DNA of 33,278 bases from Candidatus Dadabacteria bacterium (lineage in GTDB: Bacteria; Desulfobacterota_D; UBA1144; Nemesobacterales; Nemesobacteraceae): positions 134,560 to 167,837 of the forward strand of contig VXTZ01000022.1 in the NCBI GenBank assembly GCA_009837205.1, given 5' to 3'. Numbering within the stretch: position 1 is the stretch's first letter; each line of letters starts with the position of its first letter. A program made the translations under genes and the position numbers. Below are positions 11,928 to 19,440 of the stretch, piece by piece. The notes under the pieces were generated by a model that saw only the letters and a list, made by a program, of their open reading frames with translations, was not told where the DNA came from and made no database searches.

Positions 11928-12139
11928 GTTTTTTCGCCTGAATCTGCCGTGGCGGAGTGTTCTTGTCCCGGCGGTCTGAACCCGTAGTCTGTCATGTTTT
12001 TGTTGTGAACTGTCCTGCTTTGAGATAACGAGGCGGGAAACCGGCCATCGTAAATACGGGAAGCGTTCTTTTGGAAAATCTAGATACTGACTGCGGATGC
12101 CCGTTCAGCTAAAGTGCAGTATCTGATCTCGAAGTTGTC
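11928..12139. other. Non-coding stretch between atpC and the PIN pair
   Basis: About 210 bases separate the end of the ATPase cluster from the promoter of the next genes. I see no open reading frame with family resemblance and no convincing terminator. A T-run at 11929-11934 follows atpC but has no stable hairpin directly before it. The one notable structure is the inverted repeat at 12082-12124, listed separately. Confidence 0.6.
12082..12124. repeat. 8-bp perfect inverted repeat
   Basis: AGATACTG at 12082-12089 is mirrored exactly by CAGTATCT at 12117-12124, with a 27-base loop. It ends 15 bases before the -35 hexamer of the PIN-pair promoter. There is no T-tract on either side, so it is not an intrinsic terminator. 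It could be a protein-binding site, a structured RNA end or chance. Confidence 0.45.
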
Positions 12140-12168
12140 TTGAAAACACCTGTTTCGTTCTTTATCAT
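12140..12168 (+). promoter_or_regulatory. Sigma70-type promoter of the PIN pair
   Basis: TTGAAA (12140-12145, 5 of 6) and TATCAT (12163-12168, 5 of 6) are separated by exactly 17 bases. Transcription would begin near 12175, about 30 bases before the ATG at 12206. This argues that the two-gene module has its own promoter and does not depend on read-through from the atp genes. Confidence 0.65.
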
Positions 12169-12205
12169 TTAGAAATATTAAGTTGTTTTTGGCGTGAGGT
12201 CTATT

Positions 12206-12508
12206 ATGGATGCTAAAGAAGCTGTGAGATTAGCGAAAAACTATGTAAAGGATATTTTCGTTGAAGAGCAGATTACGAATGTTGGACTTGAAGAGATCAA
12301 ATTTAATGACGACCAGGACTGCTGGGAAATCACCGTAGGATTTTCCAGACCGTGGGATTATCATGCTTGGAACCTGTTTGAAGATGTCCATTCTGCCTTT
12401 GAGAAGCAAAGACGGCCGAAGACGCGGTCCTTTAAGGTAGTTAACATAGACGCCAGTAACGCTAAAGTTTTGTCTGTCAGGAATCATGAACTGACCGGAA
12501 TGCAATGA
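12206..12508 (+). CDS. Small protein of unknown function, partner of PIN protein
   Basis: This 100-residue protein is not one whose function I recognise. It begins with an amphipathic helix (AKEAVRLAKNYVKDIF), followed by a likely beta strand, then DCWEITVGFSRPWDY, a second helix (WNLFEDVHSAFEKQ), and two strands (RSFKVVNIDASNAKVLSVRN). The helix-strand-strand plan recalls PepSY-like folds, which is an inference from pattern only. No ribbon-helix-helix, AbrB or helix-turn-helix motif of a usual antitoxin is visible. I prefer ATG 12206, preceded by TGAGG, over the in-frame GTG at 12194 that overlaps this ribosome-binding site. The stop overlaps the next start (ATGA), so the two proteins are probably made together in fixed ratio. 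It may bind or restrain the PIN RNase. Confidence 0.75.
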   Translation: MDAKEAVRLAKNYVKDIFVEEQITNVGLEEIKFNDDQDCWEITVGFSRPWDYHAWNLFEDVHSAFEKQRRPKTRSFKVVNIDASNAKVLSVRNHELTGMQ

Positions 12509-12975
12509 CTTCAGCACCGACTCGGCTTTTCCTTGACTCCAGCCTTCTAGTGTTACTTGTCGTCGGTATGGTTGATCCCGGACTGATTGCCAAACATAAG
12601 CGGACCAAGCAGTTTCCGGCTGAGGCATACGACCTACTAAACGAACACCTTTCGCACTTTGACTGCGTGTTAGTTACGCCGAACACCCTGACCGAAGCAT
12701 CCAACCTGCTCGGGCAACATGGGGAGCCCATGCGCTCGGATCTTTTCCAGATGCTTCACAACCTGATCAAAAGAACCGAAGAAACCGTAGTTGCAAGTGC
12801 GGATGCCTCGCAAAACAGCGCTTTTCCGCGCTTGGGCTTGACCGACGCGGTGCTTCTGGAAGTTGTCTCGGTCGAAACTCCCTTGCTCACGACGGACCTC
12901 AAATTACATGTTGCCGCCTTGGAGAGGAAAGGAGAGAAGTCTGCATTCAACTTTATGCATTTGTTTGATTACTGA
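12505..12975 (+). CDS. PIN-domain protein, putative ribonuclease (VapC-like)
   Basis: This 156-residue protein has the four acidic positions of PIN-fold metal-dependent RNases in the right order: D11 in LFLDSSLLVLL, E64 in TPNTLTEASNLL, D114 in LGLTDAVLLEV and D131 in PLLTTDLKL. It is longer than a classical VapC (about 130), with extra sequence around residues 20-40 between the first strand and the next helices. PIN toxins cut tRNA, rRNA or mRNA; the target here cannot be inferred. Its start overlaps the stop of the small upstream gene by four bases, as in toxin-antitoxin operons, but the upstream protein does not look like a DNA-binding antitoxin. It is convergent with mcrC, 33 bases away. 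The fold call is good; the toxin role is a hypothesis. Confidence 0.82.
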   Translation: MTSAPTRLFLDSSLLVLLVVGMVDPGLIAKHKRTKQFPAEAYDLLNEHLSHFDCVLVTPNTLTEASNLLGQHGEPMRSDLFQMLHNLIKRTEETVVASADASQNSAFPRLGLTDAVLLEVVSVETPLLTTDLKLHVAALERKGEKSAFNFMHLFDY

Positions 12976-13008
12976 GTCTTTCACTGTAATGTCGTTTCCC
13001 GGTTTTTC

Positions 13009-14265
13009 TTACCAGAAAACAAACTCGTTTGGTCTGTTTCCGCTGATATCAATCGGCAGTATATGAAGAGTTGTCGGAACTTCTTCATGTTCCTTGAGAA
13101 GCGTTAGTTTAATTCGTTCCGTTAATTTTTCCTGCATAGGATAAAACAGGGCAAGATTCCTGACTCCGTACCTTGAAGCGTAGCTTCCTATCTGATACAT
13201 ATCTGACTGCGTTATCCCCAGTTTCTGTTCTTCGCTGTCCAGTACTTTCCATTTTGCATCGGCGATGGCAACCGGATTTCCAGATTTGTTCAGAAATGAG
13301 AAATCAGGCTTCATCATGAAAATCGACTTACCGGAATCTTCCCGTCTGGCGAAAGATCTTTGAGGTCCTTGTTCTCTTATGCTGATATCTTTTTCCCTTG
13401 TCTCTTTGCGAAGCTCCACTCCGACATAAGCCTCAAACAGCCTGTTCATATCGAACAGAAGTGCAAGACAGTCTTTCTCCCCCGTGGTAACGCCTGGATA
13501 GAATCCTCTGAGGAAAAATCCGCACTGCTCGAATACCTGTTTGTACCTGTCAGTTATGCGGTCAAAACTCAGAGAGTTAACCGCCGCCGTGACGTCCGTG
13601 GCGAAGTCGCTTATGGGTTCGAATCGCGCAAGAAGTTCCGAGACATGCCGTTGCGGTCGGCTTCCTTTAGCTTTTTTAAGCATTACCTCCAGTACATGTT
13701 TCAGAACTTGGTTGTAAACGTTATCCGCGCTTAATTCGTCGTACTGGCAGAAAAGCCGTTCCCCGTGGGCGAGATTCCGTTTGAGATGCTCCCCGATTTT
13801 AAGCTTCCCACGCAGCACGTTCAGATTTTCTTCGCGACGGATATATTTCTGGATCATTCCGCGCGTCAGCTGGGCATGAAGCTGGTCGCAGAAGTGCAGT
13901 ATGAATATGTCGAGGAGGAATCGCTTCTGGAGATTAATTCCCGCAGTACCCGCCCTAGTGAGTTTCAGGTACCGCGCTCTGTAGAGCATGCGAACAAGAA
14001 CTTCCCGGCTAGATTCGACATCATCCGCTTTTATGTCATGAATCTTGAGCAGAATCTCTATGGATAAATCCCCAAGAGAAATTACTCCACAGTATGATGC
14101 GAATTTTATTTCCCTGTCTCCCCACGACCAGGCTTTTGTCGGTAGTTTTCCTTCGAGTTTTCCGAGAAGCTCTGCGTGTTTTTCTCCAAGCTCGTTTTGT
14201 CTACCTGCGGGGGAGCGGACGATGGGGACCGATTTGTGCTCAATGACGGTAATTACTTCAGACAT
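13009..14265 (-). CDS. mcrC: McrC-like nuclease subunit of type IV restriction system
   Basis: This 418-residue protein is the McrC partner of a McrBC modification-dependent restriction complex. The N-terminal half (residues about 45-200) matches the McrC beta-rich and helical region: GVISLGDLSIEILLKI, VLVRMLYRARYLKL, and LRGKLKIGEHLKRNLAHGER. The C-terminal PD-(D/E)XK nuclease core is visible as KPDFSF (P320, D321) and IADAKWK (D336, K338), with YQIGSYA near 357-363. Its ATG overlaps the mcrB stop by one base (TAATG), so the two are translated together. In E. coli McrC binds the McrB hexamer, stimulates its GTPase and cuts methylcytosine-containing DNA. All catalytic residues appear present, so it is probably active. 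Confidence 0.9.
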   Translation of the reverse strand: MSEVITVIEHKSVPIVRSPAGRQNELGEKHAELLGKLEGKLPTKAWSWGDREIKFASYCGVISLGDLSIEILLKIHDIKADDVESSREVLVRMLYRARYLKLTRAGTAGINLQKRFLLDIFILHFCDQLHAQLTRGMIQKYIRREENLNVLRGKLKIGEHLKRNLAHGERLFCQYDELSADNVYNQVLKHVLEVMLKKAKGSRPQRHVSELLARFEPISDFATDVTAAVNSLSFDRITDRYKQVFEQCGFFLRGFYPGVTTGEKDCLALLFDMNRLFEAYVGVELRKETREKDISIREQGPQRSFARREDSGKSIFMMKPDFSFLNKSGNPVAIADAKWKVLDSEEQKLGITQSDMYQIGSYASRYGVRNLALFYPMQEKLTERIKLTLLKEHEEVPTTLHILPIDISGNRPNEFVFW

Positions 14266-16520
14266 TAGGTGTTGTTTTTTTCTTCGTATACTTTCCTGAT
14301 TGCGTCTGGAGTAATCTCGTCTTTAGTGGCTACCCGATATTCAGTTGAGTCTTCAAAATCATTCTCAAACCCGAAGACTTTTTTTCCTTCTACTATTTCG
14401 TGTTTTATAATCTGCGTTTCCTGCGGCTCGGGTTTTTCTCCACCTGTTTTTACATCTCTGAATACGAGTTGAATCTTGTGCCAGTCATCGTAAAAATACT
14501 CTTGGAGAAGAGGAATAATCCGGGAAAGCAGCACATCTTTAAGCTGGTCAAAATTACGTACCCTGATAAGGTAAGAATGACCGATGGTCATATCCCTGCT
14601 CAGGAGAAAGCGTATCCGGCTGTTTATCGCTTCAAGCAGCTTGCGAAGATCAATTTCCCCTCCCTTGTCGTCTTTTATCCTGCCATCAGATGAGCCTTCA
14701 ATCACGCTTGTATCCGGCATCATTTCCTGGAACTGAAATCTGCGCCGAAGCGCAGTGTCAAGAAGAGCTATCGAGCGGTCAGCCGTATTCATGGTGCCGT
14801 AAACATCCAGATTGGCCGGGACCCCGAATTTTTCCCCCGAATAAGGAAGAGTCAGAATCATACCTGACTGGGGCGAACCATCTTTTCCGTATGTCACTCT
14901 TTTGTCCGTTTCAAGCAGGGTGATGAGTTCTCCGAATATGCTGGCGATATTTCCCCTGTTTATCTCGTCAATAAAAATTGCGTATTGCTGTTTAGGGTCC
15001 ACTTTTGCTTTCTGACAGATTCGCTTGAATACGCCAGGAACGACCCCGTATTTCACGTTTCCGTCTTTATCTGACTTAGGTCTTATACCCTCGACGAAGT
15101 CTTCGTAGCTGTACGCCTGATGAAAGGTCACAAACTCGAATCGCTGATCATGCTTTTTGGGCTCATGATCCTGTTCACATTCGAATCGTTCGTCGGGCAA
15201 TTCCCGCTTTGGTCCGGCTTTCCATTTTTTGGCAAGTTCCACATGCCGTCTCCACTTGTGATCCTTATCGCATTCCTCTTCCCAGTCATTGACAAGATAC
15301 CATCTCTTGTTGGAATCCTGATCAAATACAAAAGGTGGACGGTCGTATTTGGTTGCCTGAATGACTTCTGAATTTTCAGCAGCATGTTCTCTGAGGTATG
15401 TAGATATTGAGTTGCGGATGTTTTTGTTGTTCGTCATAGGTTTTCTTATACGAATGTACTCATGTTCTGAGATTTCGGTGAGTGTTGCATTTGTTTCCAA
15501 GTACAGTACTCCGATGATTATGCTTAGCCACTGTGGGTTAGATGACTCAAATTCTTGACGAAGCCAATTTTCTCTAGTTTGGTCTTGCTTTCTGCTTAGA
15601 GTTTCTGCCGACGGAGTTTGTTTTTTGCCAGAATATTCTTCAGTTCGACTATTGAGCCAATGGGTTTTTCCGGTTCCGGGGGGGCCGTAAAGAATCAGAT
15701 TGAGGGGGTTTCCACCATTTGAATTTTCATTTTGCCATTCATTCAAAGGCGGGTTATAAAAATCAAGTTCGGAAGTTCTGTGCTCTTTTTCTTTCTCGCG
15801 TCGTATTTCAAGAAGAAGGCGGTCTATCTCCACCGGCGACAGTTTCCGGCCCGCTTCTCCCTTCTTAAACTTGCTGACAATTTTTTCTCGATGCTCTGCG
15901 CTGAATATGCGTTCAAAGCTATCAGGGAAGAGTAAAAACAGGATCATGTGACGTGACTGGCGGGTAGCACTTCCTGGAATCTGTTCAATCCACTCGGCAA
16001 AATCCCATCCATCGGAGAGAAGCAGTTCCTTGCGCCTCGTTACCGGAAACTTTTTCAATTCAATCATAAGCAGAATGAAAAATTCCCATTCCCACGCAAG
16101 TCTGGAAAAAATGCCTGCGCCAACATTACCTATTCCGGCCAGAACATCGTCCTCAAGCCATTTGGAGTTTTCGGGAAGTGGCTTGCTCGATCTCTCCCAG
16201 ATAGTCTTGATGCTTTCGCGTTTTGTTTGGATTTTGTACTTGTCGTGGCACAAAGACATCAGCCACGATATTTCCACAGCCAGTTGTTTGATTTCAGGTG
16301 GTCTTGCTTGAAGGAGATTTCCCAGCTGTTCGGTGAACTTGTCTTCGTTCTTATCGAGTTGCTTTATGAGATGTTGGTTGAGTTCTTCAAAATAACCAAT
16401 CTTCCATATCTCTGTATCTTCAAATATCCCATTGTCTGATATCAGGGATGTGTGTTTCCAGTGCTCGGCAGCCTCTAATATGGGCCCGGCGACATTGTTC
16501 TTGCCTACATAACGGCTCAT
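14265..16520 (-). CDS. mcrB: McrB-like AAA+ motor subunit with unusual architecture
   Basis: This 751-residue protein has an McrB-type AAA+ core: Walker A GPPGTGKT at 279-286, Walker B with IDEINRGN at about 517-524, the McrB signature MNTADRS at 577-583, and RRRF at 592-595. McrB proteins use GTP to translocate DNA toward the McrC nuclease. Two things differ from E. coli McrB. First, residues 1-260 form a mostly helical region that I cannot assign to a known methyl-reader domain; it includes a PDSFERIFSAEHREKIV motif. Second, Walker A and Walker B are about 230 residues apart, against about 75 in E. coli. The extra part (about 291-460) holds a segment like a winged helix (LSIIIGVLYLETNATLTEIS) and a very charged stretch. 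The specificity for modified DNA is unknown. There is no clear ribosome-binding site before the ATG. Confidence 0.88.
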   Translation of the reverse strand: MSRYVGKNNVAGPILEAAEHWKHTSLISDNGIFEDTEIWKIGYFEELNQHLIKQLDKNEDKFTEQLGNLLQARPPEIKQLAVEISWLMSLCHDKYKIQTKRESIKTIWERSSKPLPENSKWLEDDVLAGIGNVGAGIFSRLAWEWEFFILLMIELKKFPVTRRKELLLSDGWDFAEWIEQIPGSATRQSRHMILFLLFPDSFERIFSAEHREKIVSKFKKGEAGRKLSPVEIDRLLLEIRREKEKEHRTSELDFYNPPLNEWQNENSNGGNPLNLILYGPPGTGKTHWLNSRTEEYSGKKQTPSAETLSRKQDQTRENWLRQEFESSNPQWLSIIIGVLYLETNATLTEISEHEYIRIRKPMTNNKNIRNSISTYLREHAAENSEVIQATKYDRPPFVFDQDSNKRWYLVNDWEEECDKDHKWRRHVELAKKWKAGPKRELPDERFECEQDHEPKKHDQRFEFVTFHQAYSYEDFVEGIRPKSDKDGNVKYGVVPGVFKRICQKAKVDPKQQYAIFIDEINRGNIASIFGELITLLETDKRVTYGKDGSPQSGMILTLPYSGEKFGVPANLDVYGTMNTADRSIALLDTALRRRFQFQEMMPDTSVIEGSSDGRIKDDKGGEIDLRKLLEAINSRIRFLLSRDMTIGHSYLIRVRNFDQLKDVLLSRIIPLLQEYFYDDWHKIQLVFRDVKTGGEKPEPQETQIIKHEIVEGKKVFGFENDFEDSTEYRVATKDEITPDAIRKVYEEKNNT

Positions 16521-16624
16521 TTGGCGATTGCTTCTTTTCGGATTAGTAAAAGACTAGGTATCGCTACTGTTTGCCTTCGGGGCATTGAAACTGTGACAAA
16601 AAAGTTCAAGTAAAAAAAAGCCGC

Positions 16625-19102
16625 CTAGTTGCACTTCGAGAATCCGCATTCCCTGCAGGTAAAGCAGCCGGATTCATACGCAAGTGCTCTGCTTCCGCAT
16701 TCGGGGCACTGCTCAAACATAAGGTCCGTTGAAACCTTCTGGGTAGAGCCGTTTGCCTCCGCGACAGGATTGGCTTCGTCGCTGGCTTTCTCTTTTGTTA
16801 CGAAGTGGCTTCTCAGCACCTTCGCTATGGCGTCGGGGACGGACATTATGACCCTTCCCCCTGAAAAAACTGGCGAGGAACCTCCAATGGCCTCCAGCTG
16901 TTCCACGACATCTCTGACATCAACCCCAGACCTCAGAGACAGAGATATCAGCCTTCCAGTTGCCTCGGCATCCGCCATCGTGGTAAATCCAGATTTTCCA
17001 ATCTGGACGAAAACTTCAAACGGCTTGCCTTCGTAACTGTTGACAGTCACGTAGAGATTCCCGTACCCAGTTTTTATCGCCTCGGTAAAACCTTCCAGGA
17101 CTCTTGGTCTCGTGACGGGTTTTACCGCTTCTTTTTGAGAGGGATGAGGGGATGGTGTGAGGTTGGAGTGGGTGGTTGACATCCCTTCATCCCAGGGTGG
17201 AGAGTTTGTTTTATCTTTCGCTTGTTCTTCCGTTATCAGCACCCCTTCTCTGGAGCCTTCCCTGTAAACGGTTACCCCCTTGCAGCCGAGCTTCCAAGAG
17301 AGGAAGTATATCTTCTCGACCTCTTCGAGGCTTATGTCCTTGGGGAGGTTAACGGTACTTGATATGCATGAATCTATGTGCTTTTGAATAGCGGCCTGCA
17401 TGCGGACCCGCTGTTCCGGCTTTATCTCGTGTGAGGTGACGAACGTGTCCGGAAGATCCGCCTCATCGTCCAGCCCGAATTTCTCCATGTACTCAGACAC
17501 CAGAGGGTGGTAGACCTTGAATTCCTCTTCCGACAAGGATTCCGAGCGCCGCAAGTAGGACAGGGCGAACATGGGCTCAACACCGCTTGTTGTTCCAGCG
17601 AGAACCGAACCGCTTCCGACGGGTGGAACCGTGAGTATGCATGCGTTTCTGAGGCCCTGCTTCTTTATCTTGCTCATCACGTTATCGCGCATGCTTTTTA
17701 CAAATGGATTAGCTATATGAGTTTTCAGATCAAACACGGGGAAAGTTCCCTTCTCCTTGGCAAGGTCTGAACTGGCCTCGTAAACTATGTTCTTTACATG
17801 TTCAAAAAGCTCGTCGGTGAATTTTATGCCTTCAGACGTGTCATATTTTATGTTGAGCTTGGTAAGCATGTCTCCAAGGCCCGTGAACCCGACCCCTATT
17901 CTCCTCGACCTCAAAGACGCTTTTGTCTGGAAGCTTAGGGAGTGCTTTTCAATGTTGTAATCCAGTATGTCGTCAAGGAATCTGACGCTGTATCGAAAAG
18001 CCTTTTCAAGCTCTTCCCATTCTATCGCGGCGGTTTCTTCGAAAGCGTTTTTGACGAACATGGAGAGATTCACGTTCCCGAGGCAGCAGTTCCCGTAGTC
18101 CTCAAGCGCCTGCTCGCTGCAGGGGTTCACGCCATTTACTTCCATGTTGGCGTATTCGGTCGGGGAGTATCTTTTAACTGTGTCCCAGAATATAAGTCCG
18201 GGTTCGGCCGAGGACCATGCTGACTGAACGAGCTTGTCCCATATCTTGCGGGCCCGCACGGTTCTTTTTATTTCGGTTTTCTCGTTTGAGAAGCTGAGTT
18301 CGTAGTCAGTGTCTCTTTCCACGGCTTCCATGAACTTGTCATCAACCTTCACCGAGATATTGGCAAACTGCACCTTTGATCTTGCCTCATCGTTTTTTAT
18401 GTCGAGGAAGTCCATTATGTCGGGGTGATCGACTTTCATGGTTATCATGAGGGCCCCTCTTCTTCCCGCCTGCCCTATGGTTCCGGTAGTTGTGGAGAGA
18501 AGATCCATGAACGATACCGCCCCCGTTGAGTATATGGCCGAATTGTTCACCGGCGAGCCTTTCGGTCTCAGGATAGATATATCGGTTCCGACTCCTCCGC
18601 CGAAAGAGTAAGTCCTGGCGGCCTCCTTGCACCACTCGAATATTCCCTCTATGGAATCTTCCTTTATCGGCATGTAGTAGCAGTTAAGGAGCGTGGCCCT
18701 TCTGTTCTGGCCGGCACCGAACAGTATTCTCCCGCCGGGTATGAACTTGAAATCGGAGAGGAGCCAGTAGAAGTTTTCCTCCCACTGCTTTCTCAGTTCC
18801 TTTTCTTCCTCGGGGGACGCTATTTCCCTGGCCACCCTTCGCCACATCTGCTCCGGAGTTTTCTCTGTTATTTCTCCTTTTTCGTTGCGAAGAGCGTATT
18901 TCTCGTAGAAAACGCGCGCCCTGAGCGTGTCTCCGCCGAAGGCGTCGATGGTTTTCGCGGGAATTTCTATGGTGTCGCTTGGAGCTTTGACATGCTCCGG
19001 AGAGGGTTCTTGGATCTGGGTTTCTTGTTCATCGACGGCTGCAGTTTTAAGATCGGATGTTCCATTCGCAACGATTTCAGGGTGGTTTTTATCTCCAGGC
19101 AC
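16625..19102 (-). CDS. nrdJ: Adenosylcobalamin-dependent ribonucleotide reductase (class II)
   Basis: This 825-residue enzyme reduces ribonucleotides to deoxyribonucleotides using a cobalamin-generated thiyl radical, so it works with or without oxygen. Key residues are visible: C141 in TLLNCYYMP, the active-site NPCSEQ with C328 and E330, and C339-C340 in YGNCCLGN. FGGGVGTDIS lies near 168-176, and VPPVGSGSVLAGTTSG lies further on. The C-terminus carries a zinc-ribbon-like CPEC...CRECGFSKCN that fits the NrdJ tail thought to receive electrons from thioredoxin. The start is GTG at 19102, with AGGAGG six bases upstream. The first 50 residues are a polar, poorly conserved extension. Residues about 632-658, in the linker before the C-terminal domain, look like an in-frame palindromic insert (separate entry). 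The promoter carries an NrdR box. Confidence 0.96.
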   Translation of the reverse strand: MPGDKNHPEIVANGTSDLKTAAVDEQETQIQEPSPEHVKAPSDTIEIPAKTIDAFGGDTLRARVFYEKYALRNEKGEITEKTPEQMWRRVAREIASPEEEKELRKQWEENFYWLLSDFKFIPGGRILFGAGQNRRATLLNCYYMPIKEDSIEGIFEWCKEAARTYSFGGGVGTDISILRPKGSPVNNSAIYSTGAVSFMDLLSTTTGTIGQAGRRGALMITMKVDHPDIMDFLDIKNDEARSKVQFANISVKVDDKFMEAVERDTDYELSFSNEKTEIKRTVRARKIWDKLVQSAWSSAEPGLIFWDTVKRYSPTEYANMEVNGVNPCSEQALEDYGNCCLGNVNLSMFVKNAFEETAAIEWEELEKAFRYSVRFLDDILDYNIEKHSLSFQTKASLRSRRIGVGFTGLGDMLTKLNIKYDTSEGIKFTDELFEHVKNIVYEASSDLAKEKGTFPVFDLKTHIANPFVKSMRDNVMSKIKKQGLRNACILTVPPVGSGSVLAGTTSGVEPMFALSYLRRSESLSEEEFKVYHPLVSEYMEKFGLDDEADLPDTFVTSHEIKPEQRVRMQAAIQKHIDSCISSTVNLPKDISLEEVEKIYFLSWKLGCKGVTVYREGSREGVLITEEQAKDKTNSPPWDEGMSTTHSNLTPSPHPSQKEAVKPVTRPRVLEGFTEAIKTGYGNLYVTVNSYEGKPFEVFVQIGKSGFTTMADAEATGRLISLSLRSGVDVRDVVEQLEAIGGSSPVFSGGRVIMSVPDAIAKVLRSHFVTKEKASDEANPVAEANGSTQKVSTDLMFEQCPECGSRALAYESGCFTCRECGFSKCN
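17141..17193. repeat. Imperfect palindromic element inside nrdJ linker
   Basis: GGGATGAGGGGATG at 17141-17154 is mirrored by CATCCCTTCATCCC at 17180-17193, matching at 13 of 14 positions, with a 25-base loop. It lies inside nrdJ and encodes part of a Pro/Ser/Thr-rich linker (about residues 637-654) that is unlike the flanking conserved protein. The total length divides so that the frame is kept. It resembles short mobile palindromic elements that insert in frame into genes. No second copy is in this window. Confidence 0.55.
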
Positions 19103-19159
19103 ACTTTCCTCCTTTTCTGTTCCTTATAAACACTTCCTTCCGGTCTATGTACAAGATGT

Positions 19160-19175
19160 ATTGCCTATCTTGTGC
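19160..19175 (-). promoter_or_regulatory. Second, degenerate NrdR box of nrdJ
   Basis: The half TATCTTGTG (19166-19174) fits the right half of the NrdR consensus (ACACWATATATWGTGT), but the left half is degenerate, 9 of 16 overall. Its start is exactly 31 bases from that of the better box at 19191, the three-helical-turn spacing typical of paired NrdR sites. It would lie just downstream of the transcription start. A 7-bp inverted repeat (ACAAGAT at 19151-19157, ATCTTGT at 19167-19173) overlaps it and is an alternative explanation. Confidence 0.45.
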
Positions 19176-19184
19176 ACGGAATCT

Positions 19185-19214
19185 ATTTAAACACAATATA
19201 TTGATGCTTGTCAA
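19185..19214 (-). promoter_or_regulatory. nrdJ promoter
   Basis: Read on the minus strand, a perfect TTGACA (19209-19214) is followed after 18 bases by TTAAAT (19185-19190, 4 of 6). Transcription would start near 19178, giving a leader of about 75 bases before the GTG at 19102. The spacer contains the NrdR box, so a bound repressor would block RNA polymerase. Confidence 0.6.
19191..19206 (-). promoter_or_regulatory. NrdR box in the nrdJ promoter spacer
   Basis: ACACAATATATTGATG matches the NrdR operator consensus (ACACWATATATWGTGT) at 13 of 16 positions, all of the first 13. NrdR is the ATP/dATP-sensing repressor of ribonucleotide reductase genes in many bacteria. Its location, between the -35 and -10 hexamers of nrdJ, is where a repressor should act. 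The nrdR gene is not in the window. Confidence 0.72.
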
Positions 19215-19423
19215 GGAACTATTTTGTTTTCGTTAAATAAAATTAAAAGGGTTTTTGCAAAGAGAGATCATCGGACCATGAAATTCAAGTGAGATCAGGT
19301 GCTTGCCTCTTCACCTTGAAAATTTTTCGGTAACTATGAAACGATAAAATTTTTCTTCACAAGTGTGGCAGGGAAAGATTCAGGGTCGGATAGTACGGTT
19401 CTTGTGAGGAGCCTGTTTCCCTG
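19215..19423. other. Remainder of nrdJ/DUF924 divergent intergenic region
   Basis: The divergent gap between nrdJ and the DUF924 gene runs from 19103 to 19440. Apart from the nrdJ leader, promoter and operators, and the DUF924 promoter, this AT-rich stretch shows no reading frame or stable hairpin that I can support. I looked for a cobalamin riboswitch on the nrdJ side and did not see one. Confidence 0.5.
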
Positions 19424-19432
19424 TGTTATACT
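19424..19432 (+). promoter_or_regulatory. Extended -10 element before DUF924 gene
   Basis: TGTTATACT is an extended -10 (TG, one base, TATACT with 5 of 6). The only -35 candidate is TTGTGA 19 bases upstream, a weak match. Transcription would start at about 19439-19440, right at the ATG at 19441, implying a leaderless or nearly leaderless message. This also argues against the in-frame GTG at 19423 as start. Confidence 0.4.
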
Positions 19433-19440
19433 CTCGGGAT

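Noticed and set aside
12206-12975. Classical VapBC toxin-antitoxin pair
   Set aside because: The PIN half fits, but the upstream protein lacks any known VapB-type DNA-binding fold, so I describe it as a PIN pair of unknown type.
16600-16624. Terminator for nrdJ
   Set aside because: There is a run of T on the minus strand just after the stop, but I could find no stable hairpin directly before it.
19103-19440. Cobalamin riboswitch before nrdJ
   Set aside because: No B12-box-like sequence or matching helices were seen in the leader. Regulation by NrdR explains the visible motifs better.
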